DNA of 64,000 nucleotides, taken from positions 1,551,501-1,615,500 of the forward strand of contig NZ_CP031168.1 in the NCBI RefSeq assembly GCF_022354825.1, written 5' to 3'. Origin of the DNA: Paenibacillus sp. H1-7. Its GTDB lineage: Bacteria > Bacillota > Bacilli > Paenibacillales > NBRC-103111. Under the pieces are notes generated by a model that was not told the DNA's origin, made no database searches, and worked only from the letters and a program-made list of their open reading frames with translations. This document shows, in pieces, positions 1 to 7,547 of this stretch. Each line of letters starts with the position of its first letter. Position 1 is the stretch's first letter. Position numbers and translations under genes: made by a program.

Positions 1-349
1 ATTTCCGTTTGTCTACTTGCTGCGTGGCAGCATGGCTGCCGCTTTGATAGGATTTGTATTCGGCAAAGTCATTTACATCCCGATGACGTATTTTCATATG
101 AAGGTCGGAGGACTTCTCATGCCAAGGGAGCTCCGCAAATTTTTGACGGATTACTTGCCTGATTGGATGGATACGTTCATCCGTTCGAATTTGAAGCTCT
201 TACTCGGCGGCATGGTTGACGGCATTATTCTCGGATTGATCGTTTACTTCCCGATCCGCTGGGCACTGGAATTTTATGAAGCGAAACGCAAAGAAAAGCG
301 GAAGCTAAGAAAAGCACAATTACTGATAAGCTCTGAGTCAACCCAGTAG
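1..349 (+). CDS. C-terminal part of a DUF2062-like membrane protein (partial)
   Basis: The reading frame is open from base 2 to the stop at 349, so the gene begins before the window; the first in-frame start-like codon (TTG at 17) has no ribosome binding site and is not taken as the start. About 115 residues are visible. They show a hydrophobic stretch rich in Gly and Ala, an IYIPMTYFHMKVGG segment, a second membrane segment around LGGMVDGIILGLIVYFPI, and a strongly basic tail (EAKRKEKRKLRKAQ), so the C-terminus probably faces the cytoplasm. The pattern of an Arg followed by an Ala/Gly-rich helix, then Pro and an aromatic-Gly motif, resembles DUF2062 proteins, which are integral membrane proteins of unknown function. 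The family assignment is tentative; the membrane nature is clear. Confidence 0.55.
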   Translation, partial: FPFVYLLRGSMAAALIGFVFGKVIYIPMTYFHMKVGGLLMPRELRKFLTDYLPDWMDTFIRSNLKLLLGGMVDGIILGLIVYFPIRWALEFYEAKRKEKRKLRKAQLLISSESTQ

Positions 350-363
350 AAAGAGATTTCTAC

Positions 364-392
364 TTGACGAGGAGCTTTTCTCGTTGTATAGT
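364..392 (+). promoter_or_regulatory. Sigma-A type promoter for aroF
   Basis: TTGACG at 364-369 and TATAGT at 387-392 are separated by 17 bp, close to the vegetative consensus. Transcription would begin near 399, giving a leader of about 95 bases before the aroF start. A small inverted repeat (CGAG/CTCG) lies inside the spacer. Confidence 0.6.
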
Positions 393-407
393 TACTTTAG
401 CACTTAA

Positions 408-429
408 AAGCGTATAAGCGTCGAAGCGT
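408..429 (+). other. Triple AAGCGT direct repeat in the aroF leader
   Basis: AAGCGT occurs at 408-413, 416-421 and 424-429, that is, every 8 bp, just downstream of the predicted start of transcription, and the cluster is flanked by CTTAAA and TTTAAG. It could be a binding site for a regulator or part of a leader hairpin. No known operator was recognised. Confidence 0.35.
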
Positions 430-495
430 TTAAGCATGTACGAGTTTATCGGGAAGTTCATTATATACATCTAACTATTATAGGGAGTGACTATT

Positions 496-1539
496 ATGAT
501 CGCCATCGTCTCTAATAAAGTATCCGAAGAACGAATCCAAGAAATCGTCCATCTTATCGAGAAGCAAGGTGTGCAGGCTCATTTGTCCAAAGGGGTGGAC
601 CGCACCGTCATCGGAATCATCGGTCAGGCGGATCCGAAGCTGGCTGAGCAGCTGCGCCAGATGTCCGGGGTCGAGCAAGTGGTGAAGATTTCGAAGTCCT
701 ACAAGCTGGCAAGCCGCGACTTCCATCCGGCGGATACGGTTATCAAGATTAAGGACGTAGAGATCGGAGGAGATCAGCTCGTCATTATGGGAGGACCATG
801 CGCCGTGGAATCGCCGGAGCAGATCGACGAGATTGCCCGTCTGGTCAAGGCAGCGGGAGCTCAAGTGCTTCGCGGCGGAGCGTTCAAGCCGAGAACCGGT
901 CCTTACAGCTTCCAGGGCGTAGGTGTGGAAGGATTGGTCATGATGGCCGAGGCCGGGAAGAAGCACGGGCTTCTGACCATTACCGAAGTCATGACGCCGG
1001 AATACGTAGATGTATGCGCGCAGTACGCGGATATCCTACAAGTCGGAACCCGAAACATGCAAAACTTCGATTTGCTGCGCAAGCTCGGAACGATCCAAAC
1101 GCCGGTTTTGCTTAAGCGGGGTTTCAGTGCAACCTATGATGAATTCCTGAACGCAGCCGAGTACATCTTGGCGGGCGGCAATCCTAACGTGATGTTGTGT
1201 GAGCGCGGAATCCGAACATTCGAACCTTACACGAGAAATACGCTCGATCTGGCCGCCATCCCTGTGCTGCAATCGTTAAGCCATTTGCCGGTTATTTCCG
1301 ATCCAAGCCACGGTACGGGCCGCAGAGAGCTGGTAGAGCCTATGAGTAAAGCGTCCGTAGCGGCCGGCGCTAACGGTTTGATCGTAGAAATGCATACCGA
1401 TCCGGATAATTCGATGACAGGAGACGGCGTTCAATCGTTGTTCCCGGACCAATTCGCGAAGCTGATGGTAGATTTGGAGAAGCTGGCGCCGTTGTGCGGC
1501 AAACGTTTTGATACGAAAAAAGAGACTATTACCATCTAA
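496..1539 (+). CDS. aroF: 3-deoxy-7-phosphoheptulonate synthase (DAHP synthase, type I-beta)
   Basis: This enzyme condenses phosphoenolpyruvate with erythrose 4-phosphate, the first step of the shikimate pathway to aromatic amino acids. Residues 1-70 form a ferredoxin-like regulatory domain (MIAIVSNKVSEERI onward) and the catalytic barrel follows, with the hallmark GGPCAVES motif and later KRGFSA, LCERG and SDPSHGTG motifs. This is the Thermotoga-like architecture; Bacillus subtilis has a chorismate mutase domain at the N-terminus instead. ATG at 496 is chosen because AGGGA lies about 9 bases upstream; a GTG at 487 overlaps that site. The protein is 347 residues, normal for the class. The gene appears monocistronic, with its own promoter and terminator. 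Confidence 0.95.
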   Translation: MIAIVSNKVSEERIQEIVHLIEKQGVQAHLSKGVDRTVIGIIGQADPKLAEQLRQMSGVEQVVKISKSYKLASRDFHPADTVIKIKDVEIGGDQLVIMGGPCAVESPEQIDEIARLVKAAGAQVLRGGAFKPRTGPYSFQGVGVEGLVMMAEAGKKHGLLTITEVMTPEYVDVCAQYADILQVGTRNMQNFDLLRKLGTIQTPVLLKRGFSATYDEFLNAAEYILAGGNPNVMLCERGIRTFEPYTRNTLDLAAIPVLQSLSHLPVISDPSHGTGRRELVEPMSKASVAAGANGLIVEMHTDPDNSMTGDGVQSLFPDQFAKLMVDLEKLAPLCGKRFDTKKETITI

Positions 1540-1565
1540 CCTTACAAAGAAATAAGGAAAAAACC

Positions 1566-1606
1566 AGACTTGATCTCTCGATACAGCGGGGATCAAGTCT
1601 ATTTTT
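1566..1606 (+). terminator. Rho-independent terminator of aroF
   Basis: A perfect 10-bp stem (AGACTTGATC at 1566-1575 with GATCAAGTCT at 1591-1600) is followed by ATTTTTG. It lies 26 bases after the aroF stop. Confidence 0.85.
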
Positions 1607-1636
1607 GTCGAAATTATGAACGGAAAACCAAGGATG

Positions 1637-1653
1637 TGTAAGAATACCTTACA
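1637..1653 (+). promoter_or_regulatory. GlnR/TnrA operator upstream of glnA
   Basis: TGTAAGAATACCTTACA fits the GlnR/TnrA consensus TGTNA-N7-TNACA at every fixed position. A second, imperfect copy with an 8-base spacer (CGTAA...TTACA, 1658-1675) follows directly and abuts the -35 hexamer. The arrangement, full site upstream and second site next to the promoter, suggests nitrogen-dependent control of the downstream glutamine synthetase; whether the effect is activation or repression cannot be read from sequence. Confidence 0.75.
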
Positions 1654-1681
1654 CATTCGTAAAAAATACCTTACATAAGTA

Positions 1682-1727
1682 TTGACGATTATTAATGATT
1701 AGTTTTATAATAACACCATAATCATTA
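1682..1727 (+). promoter_or_regulatory. glnA promoter with an inverted repeat around the -10
   Basis: TTGACG at 1682-1687 and TATAAT at 1706-1711 are spaced by 18 bp. A perfect 9-bp inverted repeat, TAATGATTA (1693-1701) and TAATCATTA (1719-1727), brackets the -10 and the likely start point. The inverted repeat could be an operator for a further regulator. Confidence 0.65.
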
Positions 1728-1792
1728 AAAAACTTGAACAATGTACGAACAAACCACGAAGAATGTTCGGAAATTAGGAGGTTGACGATTCA

Positions 1793-3217
1793 ATGTCAGT
1801 TCAAAACGTGTTAAACATCATCAATGAAAAAGGCATCGAGTGGGTGGATTTTCGTTTTGTAGATCTTTCCGGTAGAGCCCATCATATTTCTTTGCCAGCA
1901 AATGAAGTTGACGAAGCTACATTTGAGAACGGGGTAGCTTTTGACGGGTCTTCCATCCCAGGCTTTAAAGGCATCGAAGAGTCTGACATGGTTATGCTTC
2001 CTGATACCGAGTCCGTATATGTGGATCCTTTCACAGCGCATCCTACATTGATCGTTATGTGTAACATCCATACTCCGGAAGGCGAGCGTTATGATCGCGA
2101 CCCGCGCAGCATCGCTCAAAAAGCGGAAGAGTATCTGCAATCCGCTGGCGTAGGTACAACGGCATTCTTTGCTCCTGAATCCGAGTTCTTCATTTTCGAC
2201 GAAGTTCGTTTCGAGAGCGGACAAAACAAAGCTTCTTATTTTGTAGATTCCGAAGAAGCTCACTGGAACTCCAACCGTAAAGAAGAAGGCGGCAACCTTG
2301 GTTTCAAAGTCGGCCACAAAGGCGGCTATGTACCGGTAGGTCCTACAGATACACAACAAGATATCCGCAGCGAAATGTGTCGTTTGCTGATGGAAGCCGG
2401 TCTTCGCATCGAGCGCCATCACCATGAAGTTGCTACAGCCGGTCAAGGTGAAATCAACTTCCGTTTCGACACATTGACTAAAACAGCTGATAACTTGATG
2501 AAATATAAATACATCGTGCAAAACACAGCTAGACAATACGGTAAAGTGGCAACCTTCATGCCAAAGCCATTGTTCGGCGATAACGGTAGCGGTATGCACG
2601 TTCACCAATCCATTTTTGACGGCGACAAGCCTTTGTTCTTCGAAAAAGGCGGCTATGCTAACCTGAGCGAGCTGGCTCTGAACTACATCGGCGGTATCTT
2701 GTACCATGCACCGGCTTTGATCGCGTTGACGAATCCGTCCACGAACTCCTTCAAACGTCTGGTTCCTGGTTACGAAGCTCCGGTTAACCTGGTGTTCTCC
2801 AAAGGTAACCGTTCCGCGGCCGTTCGTATTCCTGTTGCAGCAGTTACGCCTAAAGGCTGCCGCATTGAGTTCCGTACTCCGGACTCCACAGCTAACCCAT
2901 ACCTTGCTTTCGCAGCAATGCTGATGGCAGGTTTGGACGGCATCAAGAAGAAAATCGATCCTCGTGCATTGGGCTACGGTCCATTGGACAAAAACATTTA
3001 CGACCTGTCGGATGCAGAAAAAGGCGAAATCCGCAGCGTACCTGGTACTTTGGATGAAGCTCTTAACGCTTTGGAAGCTGACTACGAGTTCTTGACTGAG
3101 GGCGGAGTATTTACTAAAGACTTCATAGACAACTACATCGGCTTGAAACGCGGCGAAGCAAAAGCAGTTTCCATCCGCATTCATCCGCACGAGTATTCCT
3201 TGTACTTTGACCTGTAA
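1793..3217 (+). CDS. glnA: Glutamine synthetase, long GSI-beta-like form
   Basis: It joins ammonia to glutamate using ATP, the main entry of nitrogen into metabolism; the enzyme is a cytoplasmic dodecamer. Family motifs are clear: FDGSSIPGF near residue 50, NGSGMHVHQS, and the NRSAAVRIP nucleotide-site motif. At 474 residues it is about 30 longer than the 444-residue GSI-alpha enzyme usual in Bacillus. The extra sequence includes the EEAHWNSNRKEEGGN region typical of GSI-beta, and the C-terminus carries KNIYDL with Tyr403, matching the tyrosine that is adenylylated in enterobacteria. No adenylyltransferase gene is in the window. AGGAGG at 1776-1781 supports the ATG. Monocistronic, behind GlnR/TnrA sites. 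Confidence 0.95.
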   Translation: MSVQNVLNIINEKGIEWVDFRFVDLSGRAHHISLPANEVDEATFENGVAFDGSSIPGFKGIEESDMVMLPDTESVYVDPFTAHPTLIVMCNIHTPEGERYDRDPRSIAQKAEEYLQSAGVGTTAFFAPESEFFIFDEVRFESGQNKASYFVDSEEAHWNSNRKEEGGNLGFKVGHKGGYVPVGPTDTQQDIRSEMCRLLMEAGLRIERHHHEVATAGQGEINFRFDTLTKTADNLMKYKYIVQNTARQYGKVATFMPKPLFGDNGSGMHVHQSIFDGDKPLFFEKGGYANLSELALNYIGGILYHAPALIALTNPSTNSFKRLVPGYEAPVNLVFSKGNRSAAVRIPVAAVTPKGCRIEFRTPDSTANPYLAFAAMLMAGLDGIKKKIDPRALGYGPLDKNIYDLSDAEKGEIRSVPGTLDEALNALEADYEFLTEGGVFTKDFIDNYIGLKRGEAKAVSIRIHPHEYSLYFDL

Positions 3218-3256
3218 GATCGGTTCTGTTCGGACTCATCTATATATCCATTTGCG

Positions 3257-3282
3257 AAAAAACCCGGTTTCCGGGTTTTTTT
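3257..3282. terminator. Bidirectional terminator between glnA and comB
   Basis: AAAAAACCCGG, a TTT loop and CCGGGTTTTTTT form a symmetrical A-tract/T-tract hairpin. It ends glnA on the plus strand and the convergent comB gene (stop at 3289) on the minus strand. Confidence 0.85.
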
Positions 3283-3288
3283 GCCGTA

Positions 3289-4068
3289 TTAGGACGATTT
3301 GGCGCCGATGTCGGCAAAAAACGTGCCGTCGACAAGCATCGGGACGGCAGAGGATACGTCGAGCCGGGTCGAATGCAGGACGTCCTGCTTATATCCGCGT
3401 GTCCGCAGCTCGCGGCCGCTGCCGCAATCCCAGATGAGCTCGCGAAGCCTGCCGACCGTACGCTCGAAGGCTGCGGCGCACAGCTCGGCTTCGGGAGAGC
3501 GGCTGCCGGACAGCCGGGCAAGGATCGCTCCGGCGCCGAGATAATCCTCGATGGCGGGCCTGAGCCGCTGCCCGGCACCGCTGTCGTCGTCCCATTGCTC
3601 CCCGCATGGGACAACGGTAACGCTAGCTCCAGGAGGCGAAGCTCTCCGGAGCTGATCCGCTGCCTGAGCGGCGGCTGCGGCATTCCGGAGACAGCCGATC
3701 AGCAGGGCGGAGGCGTCGGACGCTGCCGATGTGCAGGCAGCCCCGTTCGAGGAGCAGACGACGATCCGTCGTCCCCGGTCTGCAAGCTTGAACGACAGCG
3801 GCGATAGGGAATAGCCGCCTAGGGCTGCCGCTTCGGCCCGGCTTAGCGCCAGCTCAGCGCCGATCGCCTCTGCGTAAGCTTTGGCCTTGGCCAACGGCGG
3901 CGGGGACGGATATACAACAGCTCCATGTTCCAGAGCCGTTACAACCGTTGTTGAGAAGCTGAGAACATCGACAATGATCGTAATATCTTTGCGCTTGGCG
4001 GCTTCTATTGCTCCCCGCAGCCCCCATTCGACGCGGCAATCGTAGGGAGCTTGAGTGAAATCAGTCAT
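3289..4068 (-). CDS. Probable 2-phosphosulfolactate phosphatase (ComB family)
   Basis: The ComB family removes phosphate from 2-phosphosulfolactate, a step in coenzyme M synthesis in archaea and in sulfolactate formation in spore-forming Bacillales (YitC). Visible motifs are IIVDVLSFSTTVVTALEHGA near the N-terminus, RRIVVCSSNGAACT in the middle, and VTVVPCGE with a following acidic loop. ATG at 4068 gives 259 residues, normal for the family; longer upstream extensions run through the preceding gene. It overlaps the end of the GNAT gene by 8 bases, so the two are probably translationally coupled. No other sulfolactate pathway gene (ComA, ComC types) is seen nearby, so the substrate remains an inference from the family. 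Confidence 0.8.
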   Translation of the reverse strand: MTDFTQAPYDCRVEWGLRGAIEAAKRKDITIIVDVLSFSTTVVTALEHGAVVYPSPPPLAKAKAYAEAIGAELALSRAEAAALGGYSLSPLSFKLADRGRRIVVCSSNGAACTSAASDASALLIGCLRNAAAAAQAADQLRRASPPGASVTVVPCGEQWDDDSGAGQRLRPAIEDYLGAGAILARLSGSRSPEAELCAAAFERTVGRLRELIWDCGSGRELRTRGYKQDVLHSTRLDVSSAVPMLVDGTFFADIGAKSS

Positions 4069-4558
4069 AGGTTTTTCCTTCTGCCGGCGCGGCCAGGCGA
4101 TGCCATTGCTGCATCGGATACATATACACGATTTTCGGGGAAATCCATTCGAACCCGAATTTGGAGTATAGCGACCGCGCTGCATCATTGTCCAGGTCGG
4201 TTTCCAGCTGCATACGATGCGCTCCATGTGCTTCGGCAATGGCAGCGGCTCGCTTCAGCAAAGCTTGTGCGACGCCTTGACGGCGGTGCTCGGGAGCTGT
4301 GAACAAGGCTTGGATGTGGAATATGGGTAAGCCCTTGGAAGTGGAGAAGCCCCAGCTGTAAGATAAAAAGCCGACATATCCGTCATCGGTCCTGGCAAGC
4401 AGGCAGCTTGCATTGGGAAACGACAGGAGCCGCTCCAGCGCTTCTATGGATTGGGATTGAGCGGAGTCATCCATAGGGTCCATTTGTCTGTAAAGAAGCA
4501 ACAGCCGGCTTGCATCGTGCAGATTGTGGCGGTCAAGACCCACTATATGTACTTTCAT
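4061..4558 (-). CDS. GNAT family N-acetyltransferase
   Basis: The protein (165 residues) shows the acetyl-CoA binding signature FTAPEHRRQGVAQALLKRAAAIAE (Arg/Gln-x-x-Gly-x-Gly/Ala loop) at about residues 88-112, followed by LETDLDNDAARSLYSKFGFEW, the usual C-terminal part of the GNAT fold. The ATG at 4558 has AGGAGG just upstream. It is the first gene of a two-gene unit with the ComB-type phosphatase. The acyl acceptor cannot be predicted; the co-transcription hints at a small-molecule substrate but does not prove it. Confidence 0.85.
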   Translation of the reverse strand: MKVHIVGLDRHNLHDASRLLLLYRQMDPMDDSAQSQSIEALERLLSFPNASCLLARTDDGYVGFLSYSWGFSTSKGLPIFHIQALFTAPEHRRQGVAQALLKRAAAIAEAHGAHRMQLETDLDNDAARSLYSKFGFEWISPKIVYMYPMQQWHRLAAPAEGKTYD

Positions 4559-4644
4559 TTTCGAGCCTCCTTTGATTGAATGTCTTTCATGGAAATTGTT
4601 ACATGTTTTTCCGGAAAAATATAGACTTATATGGATCGGTTTGA

Positions 4645-4824
4645 TATGATGTTGAATGGGGTGCGTTCGAAATTCAGGACTCCCTAGACTTATCTAAATG
4701 ATCAAGATCGCTGCTGCGGATAAGCAGTGGACCGCTTTTTGAACGAGGCCTTAGAAGATTAGGCTGCAAGGTTCAAGCTAGCCGGTTTACATGCTTAGGT
4801 TCCGCCTCACGCGGTCTTTTTTTT
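4645..4824 (+). other. Gene-free stretch, possibly a structured RNA ending in a terminator
   Basis: The 350 bases between the GNAT gene and the DUF1800 gene contain no credible protein gene. The stretch has a possible -10 (TATGAT near 4650), short complementary segments (CCTA...TCTAA with TTAGA...TAGG; CTGCT with AGCAG) and ends in CCGC-CTCAC-GCGG followed by eight T (4802-4824). This is compatible with a small transcript of about 170 bases. It matches no RNA family that I can name with confidence. Confidence 0.25.
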
Positions 4825-4912
4825 ATTTCAAAGAAAGCCGTCTCCGTCACCTTTTTGTAATAAATCCCTATTATAATGAAGCTATAACCTATCGATGATG
4901 GGAGAGGAACGA

Positions 4913-6229
4913 ATGGGAGCGGAATGGACGGAACAAGCAGCCGTGCATCTGTTAAGCCGTGCTGCGTTTTTTGCCGGAAAACAAGATGTGAGCGCTTGCA
5001 TGGAGCTGGGTAAGGAAGAAACGGTCCGCAGGCTGATAGCCGGACAATCTTTGACGGGAGCTGCCTACGAGCATCCTCCGATAGAGCAGGTTAAGGCGGA
5101 CGGCAAGGAGCTGAAGCCGGATTCCATCACGGATCAGCAATCGTATTGGCTGCAGCGGATGGTTATGACGGAAGCTCCTTTAATAGAAAAAATGACGTTG
5201 TTCTGGCATGGGCATTTTGCCACGTCCTATCAGAAGGTGAAGGAAATCCCGCTCATGATCCGTCAAAATGAGCTTTTCCGCAGCCATGCTCTGGGAAGCT
5301 TCCGCGATTTGCTCGTTGCGGTCGGCAAAGACCCTGCAATGATGCTGTATCTGGATTCCAACAACAATAAGAAGGGCAAGCCCAATGAAAACTACGCCCG
5401 TGAGGTCATGGAGCTATTCTCCTTGGGACTCGGCAATTATACCGAGCAGGATATTAAGGAAGCGGCGAGAGCTTTTACGGGCTGGACGTACAGCAAGCAG
5501 ACGGAGGAATTGAAATTTAATCCGAAAAATCACGATAACGGCAAAAAGACGATTCTCGGACATACAGGCAATTTCAATGAAACTAGCGTAATCGATGTAT
5601 TTTACGAGCAGGAAGCATTGCCAAGGTTTATGGCTGCGAAGCTGCTGAAGTTTTTTGCGGTCAACGAGCCGTCGCCCGAATGGATCACTGAAGTGGCTGA
5701 CGATTTCATACATTCCGCGAATGTGGGGGAAGTGCTGTCGAAGCTGTTTTTGTCGGATACGTTTTATGATCCTGCGGTACAGGGGAGCTTGATCAAGTCG
5801 CCGGTGGAATATGTAGTCGGCATGCTGAAGGCTTTGCGAATTCCGATGTCCAAGGGCTTCGCACAAGCAACGCGGAAAATGGGGCAGGAGCTGTACCTTC
5901 CTCCCGATGTAGCGGGATGGAGAGGCGGTACGACGTGGCTCATGACGACGTGTCTGCTCGCGCGGTACCAATTCGCCGAATCGGTAGCCAAGCGGGTGAA
6001 CATTGCACAATTCAGCGGCAAGGATTACATAATGGAAGAAGGAGAGTCCGCTGACAACGGAGTCGGTCCATTCGCGCAAAATGTAGGCGTTTGGTCCTTA
6101 AGCGATCGGACACGGCAAGTTCTGGCCCAGTATGCGGAGGAGACGTTTGTCCACTCCAAGCAAAAAATGACGGGGATGAAGGGCTTGCTTCATCTGATTA
6201 TGATCAGTCCGGAAGCACAGATGAAATAA
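4913..6229 (+). CDS. DUF1800 domain-containing protein
   Basis: The 438-residue protein carries the DUF1800 landmarks: LSRAAFF at the N-terminus, LFWHGHFATS, NENYAREVMELFSLGLGNYTEQDI and the C-terminal LYLPPDVAGWRGG. DUF1800 proteins are widely paired with DUF1501 proteins; their function is not established. ATG at 4913 is chosen because GGGAGAGG lies 5 bases upstream; earlier in-frame ATGs at 4895 and 4898 sit within or before that site. No signal peptide is apparent. The next gene starts 19 bases after the stop and is DUF1501, so the pair is an operon. Confidence 0.88.
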   Translation: MGAEWTEQAAVHLLSRAAFFAGKQDVSACMELGKEETVRRLIAGQSLTGAAYEHPPIEQVKADGKELKPDSITDQQSYWLQRMVMTEAPLIEKMTLFWHGHFATSYQKVKEIPLMIRQNELFRSHALGSFRDLLVAVGKDPAMMLYLDSNNNKKGKPNENYAREVMELFSLGLGNYTEQDIKEAARAFTGWTYSKQTEELKFNPKNHDNGKKTILGHTGNFNETSVIDVFYEQEALPRFMAAKLLKFFAVNEPSPEWITEVADDFIHSANVGEVLSKLFLSDTFYDPAVQGSLIKSPVEYVVGMLKALRIPMSKGFAQATRKMGQELYLPPDVAGWRGGTTWLMTTCLLARYQFAESVAKRVNIAQFSGKDYIMEEGESADNGVGPFAQNVGVWSLSDRTRQVLAQYAEETFVHSKQKMTGMKGLLHLIMISPEAQMK

Positions 6230-6248
6230 GAAGGGAGCGAACGGAGCC

Positions 6249-7490
6249 ATGAAGCTGACCAGGAGAGATTTTTTGTTAAAAGGCACGGCGCTGCTTGCAA
6301 CGCTTGGTCTTGGCGGGCCGATGATTTTTGCCGAGAACGGTTCGCTGCTGAAGAGTGCAGCCGCCAGCCCCGAGCAAGACGTCGATTCTCCCGTGCTTGT
6401 CGTCATCCAGCTGTCGGGAGGCAATGACGGGATTAACACGCTGATCCCTTACGGTATGGGGGGCTACTTCGATGCTCGCCCAACGCTTAAAATTACGCAG
6501 AACGAGGTTCTGGCGATTAATAATGAAGTAGGCTTGCATCCGAGTCTGGCCATGCTGAACGAGCTGTACAAGAACGGCAAGCTTGCCATTATCCAGGGTG
6601 TCGGCTATCCGAAGCCGGATCATTCGCATTTTCGCTCGATGGAAATATGGCAGACGGCGGAGCCGGAGCAATTCATCCGTTCGGGCTGGCTGGCCCGGTA
6701 TGTGGAGTCGTCGTTGTCCCAATCGGCCAATCCGCTCAAAGCATTACAAATCGGCAATAATGCGAACAAATCGTTCGCTTCGGAGAAGGTGAACGTTCCG
6801 GTCATCCAAACGGTGGAAACGTACAATATGTTCGATCCGAAGACGCCGAAAACGGAGCAAAACCGTTTGGCCAAAGCGTTCATGGATATGTACGATCCGA
6901 ATCGCCAGGGGACGCAAATCAAAGTAACATGCGAGCGTGGATCGGACGCTTACCAGAGCGTTGAAGCGATTCATAATCTGACCAGCGGCTACCAAAATAA
7001 GGTGGAGTACCCGAAGTCCAATATCGCCCGGGATTTGCAGCTCGTCTCGAAGCTGTTATCCGGCCAATCGGGCACGCGGGTGTTTTATGTCGAGCTGGGA
7101 GGCTTCGACGACCACGCGCAGGAAAAGGAGCAGCATGCCAAGCTGCTGAAGCAGCTGGACGAAGCGGTAGGCACGTTCTACAAGGATCTGGAGGCCCAGG
7201 GGCTGCAGGATCGTGTAGTGACGATGGCCTTCTCGGAGTTCGGACGCAGAGTGAAGGAGAACGGCAACGGCGGCACAGACCATGGAACCGCTGCGCCAGT
7301 CCTGGTTCTGGGCGGGAAAGTAATGGGCGGGATGTACGGCGTCATGCCGAGCCTGACGAATTTGGACAACGGCGACTTGAAATATGAAGTCGACTTTCGG
7401 TCGGTTTATTATACGCTGGTCGAAAACTGGCTGAAGGGCGACGCCCGTACGGTGCTTAGGGGCAGCTTCGAGAAGCTGGCGTTTATTTAG
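6249..7490 (+). CDS. DUF1501 domain-containing protein with a Tat-type signal
   Basis: Residues 4-11 read TRRDFLLK, a twin-arginine motif followed by a hydrophobic stretch (GTALLATLGLGG), so export in folded form by the Tat system is likely. The body shows DUF1501 features: VVIQLSGGNDGINTLIPY, a LELGGFDDHAQ-like segment (VELGGFDDHAQEKEQH), and FSEFGRRVKENGNGGTDHGT, which resembles sulfatase/alkaline-phosphatase-fold metal sites. The length of 413 residues is normal. It follows the DUF1800 gene closely with a GGGAG ribosome binding site, and the unit ends in a repeat array. The role of the pair is unknown. Confidence 0.88.
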   Translation: MKLTRRDFLLKGTALLATLGLGGPMIFAENGSLLKSAAASPEQDVDSPVLVVIQLSGGNDGINTLIPYGMGGYFDARPTLKITQNEVLAINNEVGLHPSLAMLNELYKNGKLAIIQGVGYPKPDHSHFRSMEIWQTAEPEQFIRSGWLARYVESSLSQSANPLKALQIGNNANKSFASEKVNVPVIQTVETYNMFDPKTPKTEQNRLAKAFMDMYDPNRQGTQIKVTCERGSDAYQSVEAIHNLTSGYQNKVEYPKSNIARDLQLVSKLLSGQSGTRVFYVELGGFDDHAQEKEQHAKLLKQLDEAVGTFYKDLEAQGLQDRVVTMAFSEFGRRVKENGNGGTDHGTAAPVLVLGGKVMGGMYGVMPSLTNLDNGDLKYEVDFRSVYYTLVENWLKGDARTVLRGSFEKLAFI

Positions 7491-7547
7491 GCCTGGAGGC
7501 ACTGGAAAAAGCGGCGCTTGGGGGTGCCGCGAGCGGGCCGAGCTCAG

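Noticed and set aside
1811..3190. 459-codon open frame on the strand opposite glnA
   Set aside because: It mirrors glnA codon use, has no ribosome binding site and a composition rich in Cys and His unlike a real protein; glnA itself is certain.
4770..4815. tRNA-like GGTTCAAGC segment
   Set aside because: No acceptor stem, anticodon arm or CCA-like end can be fitted around it.
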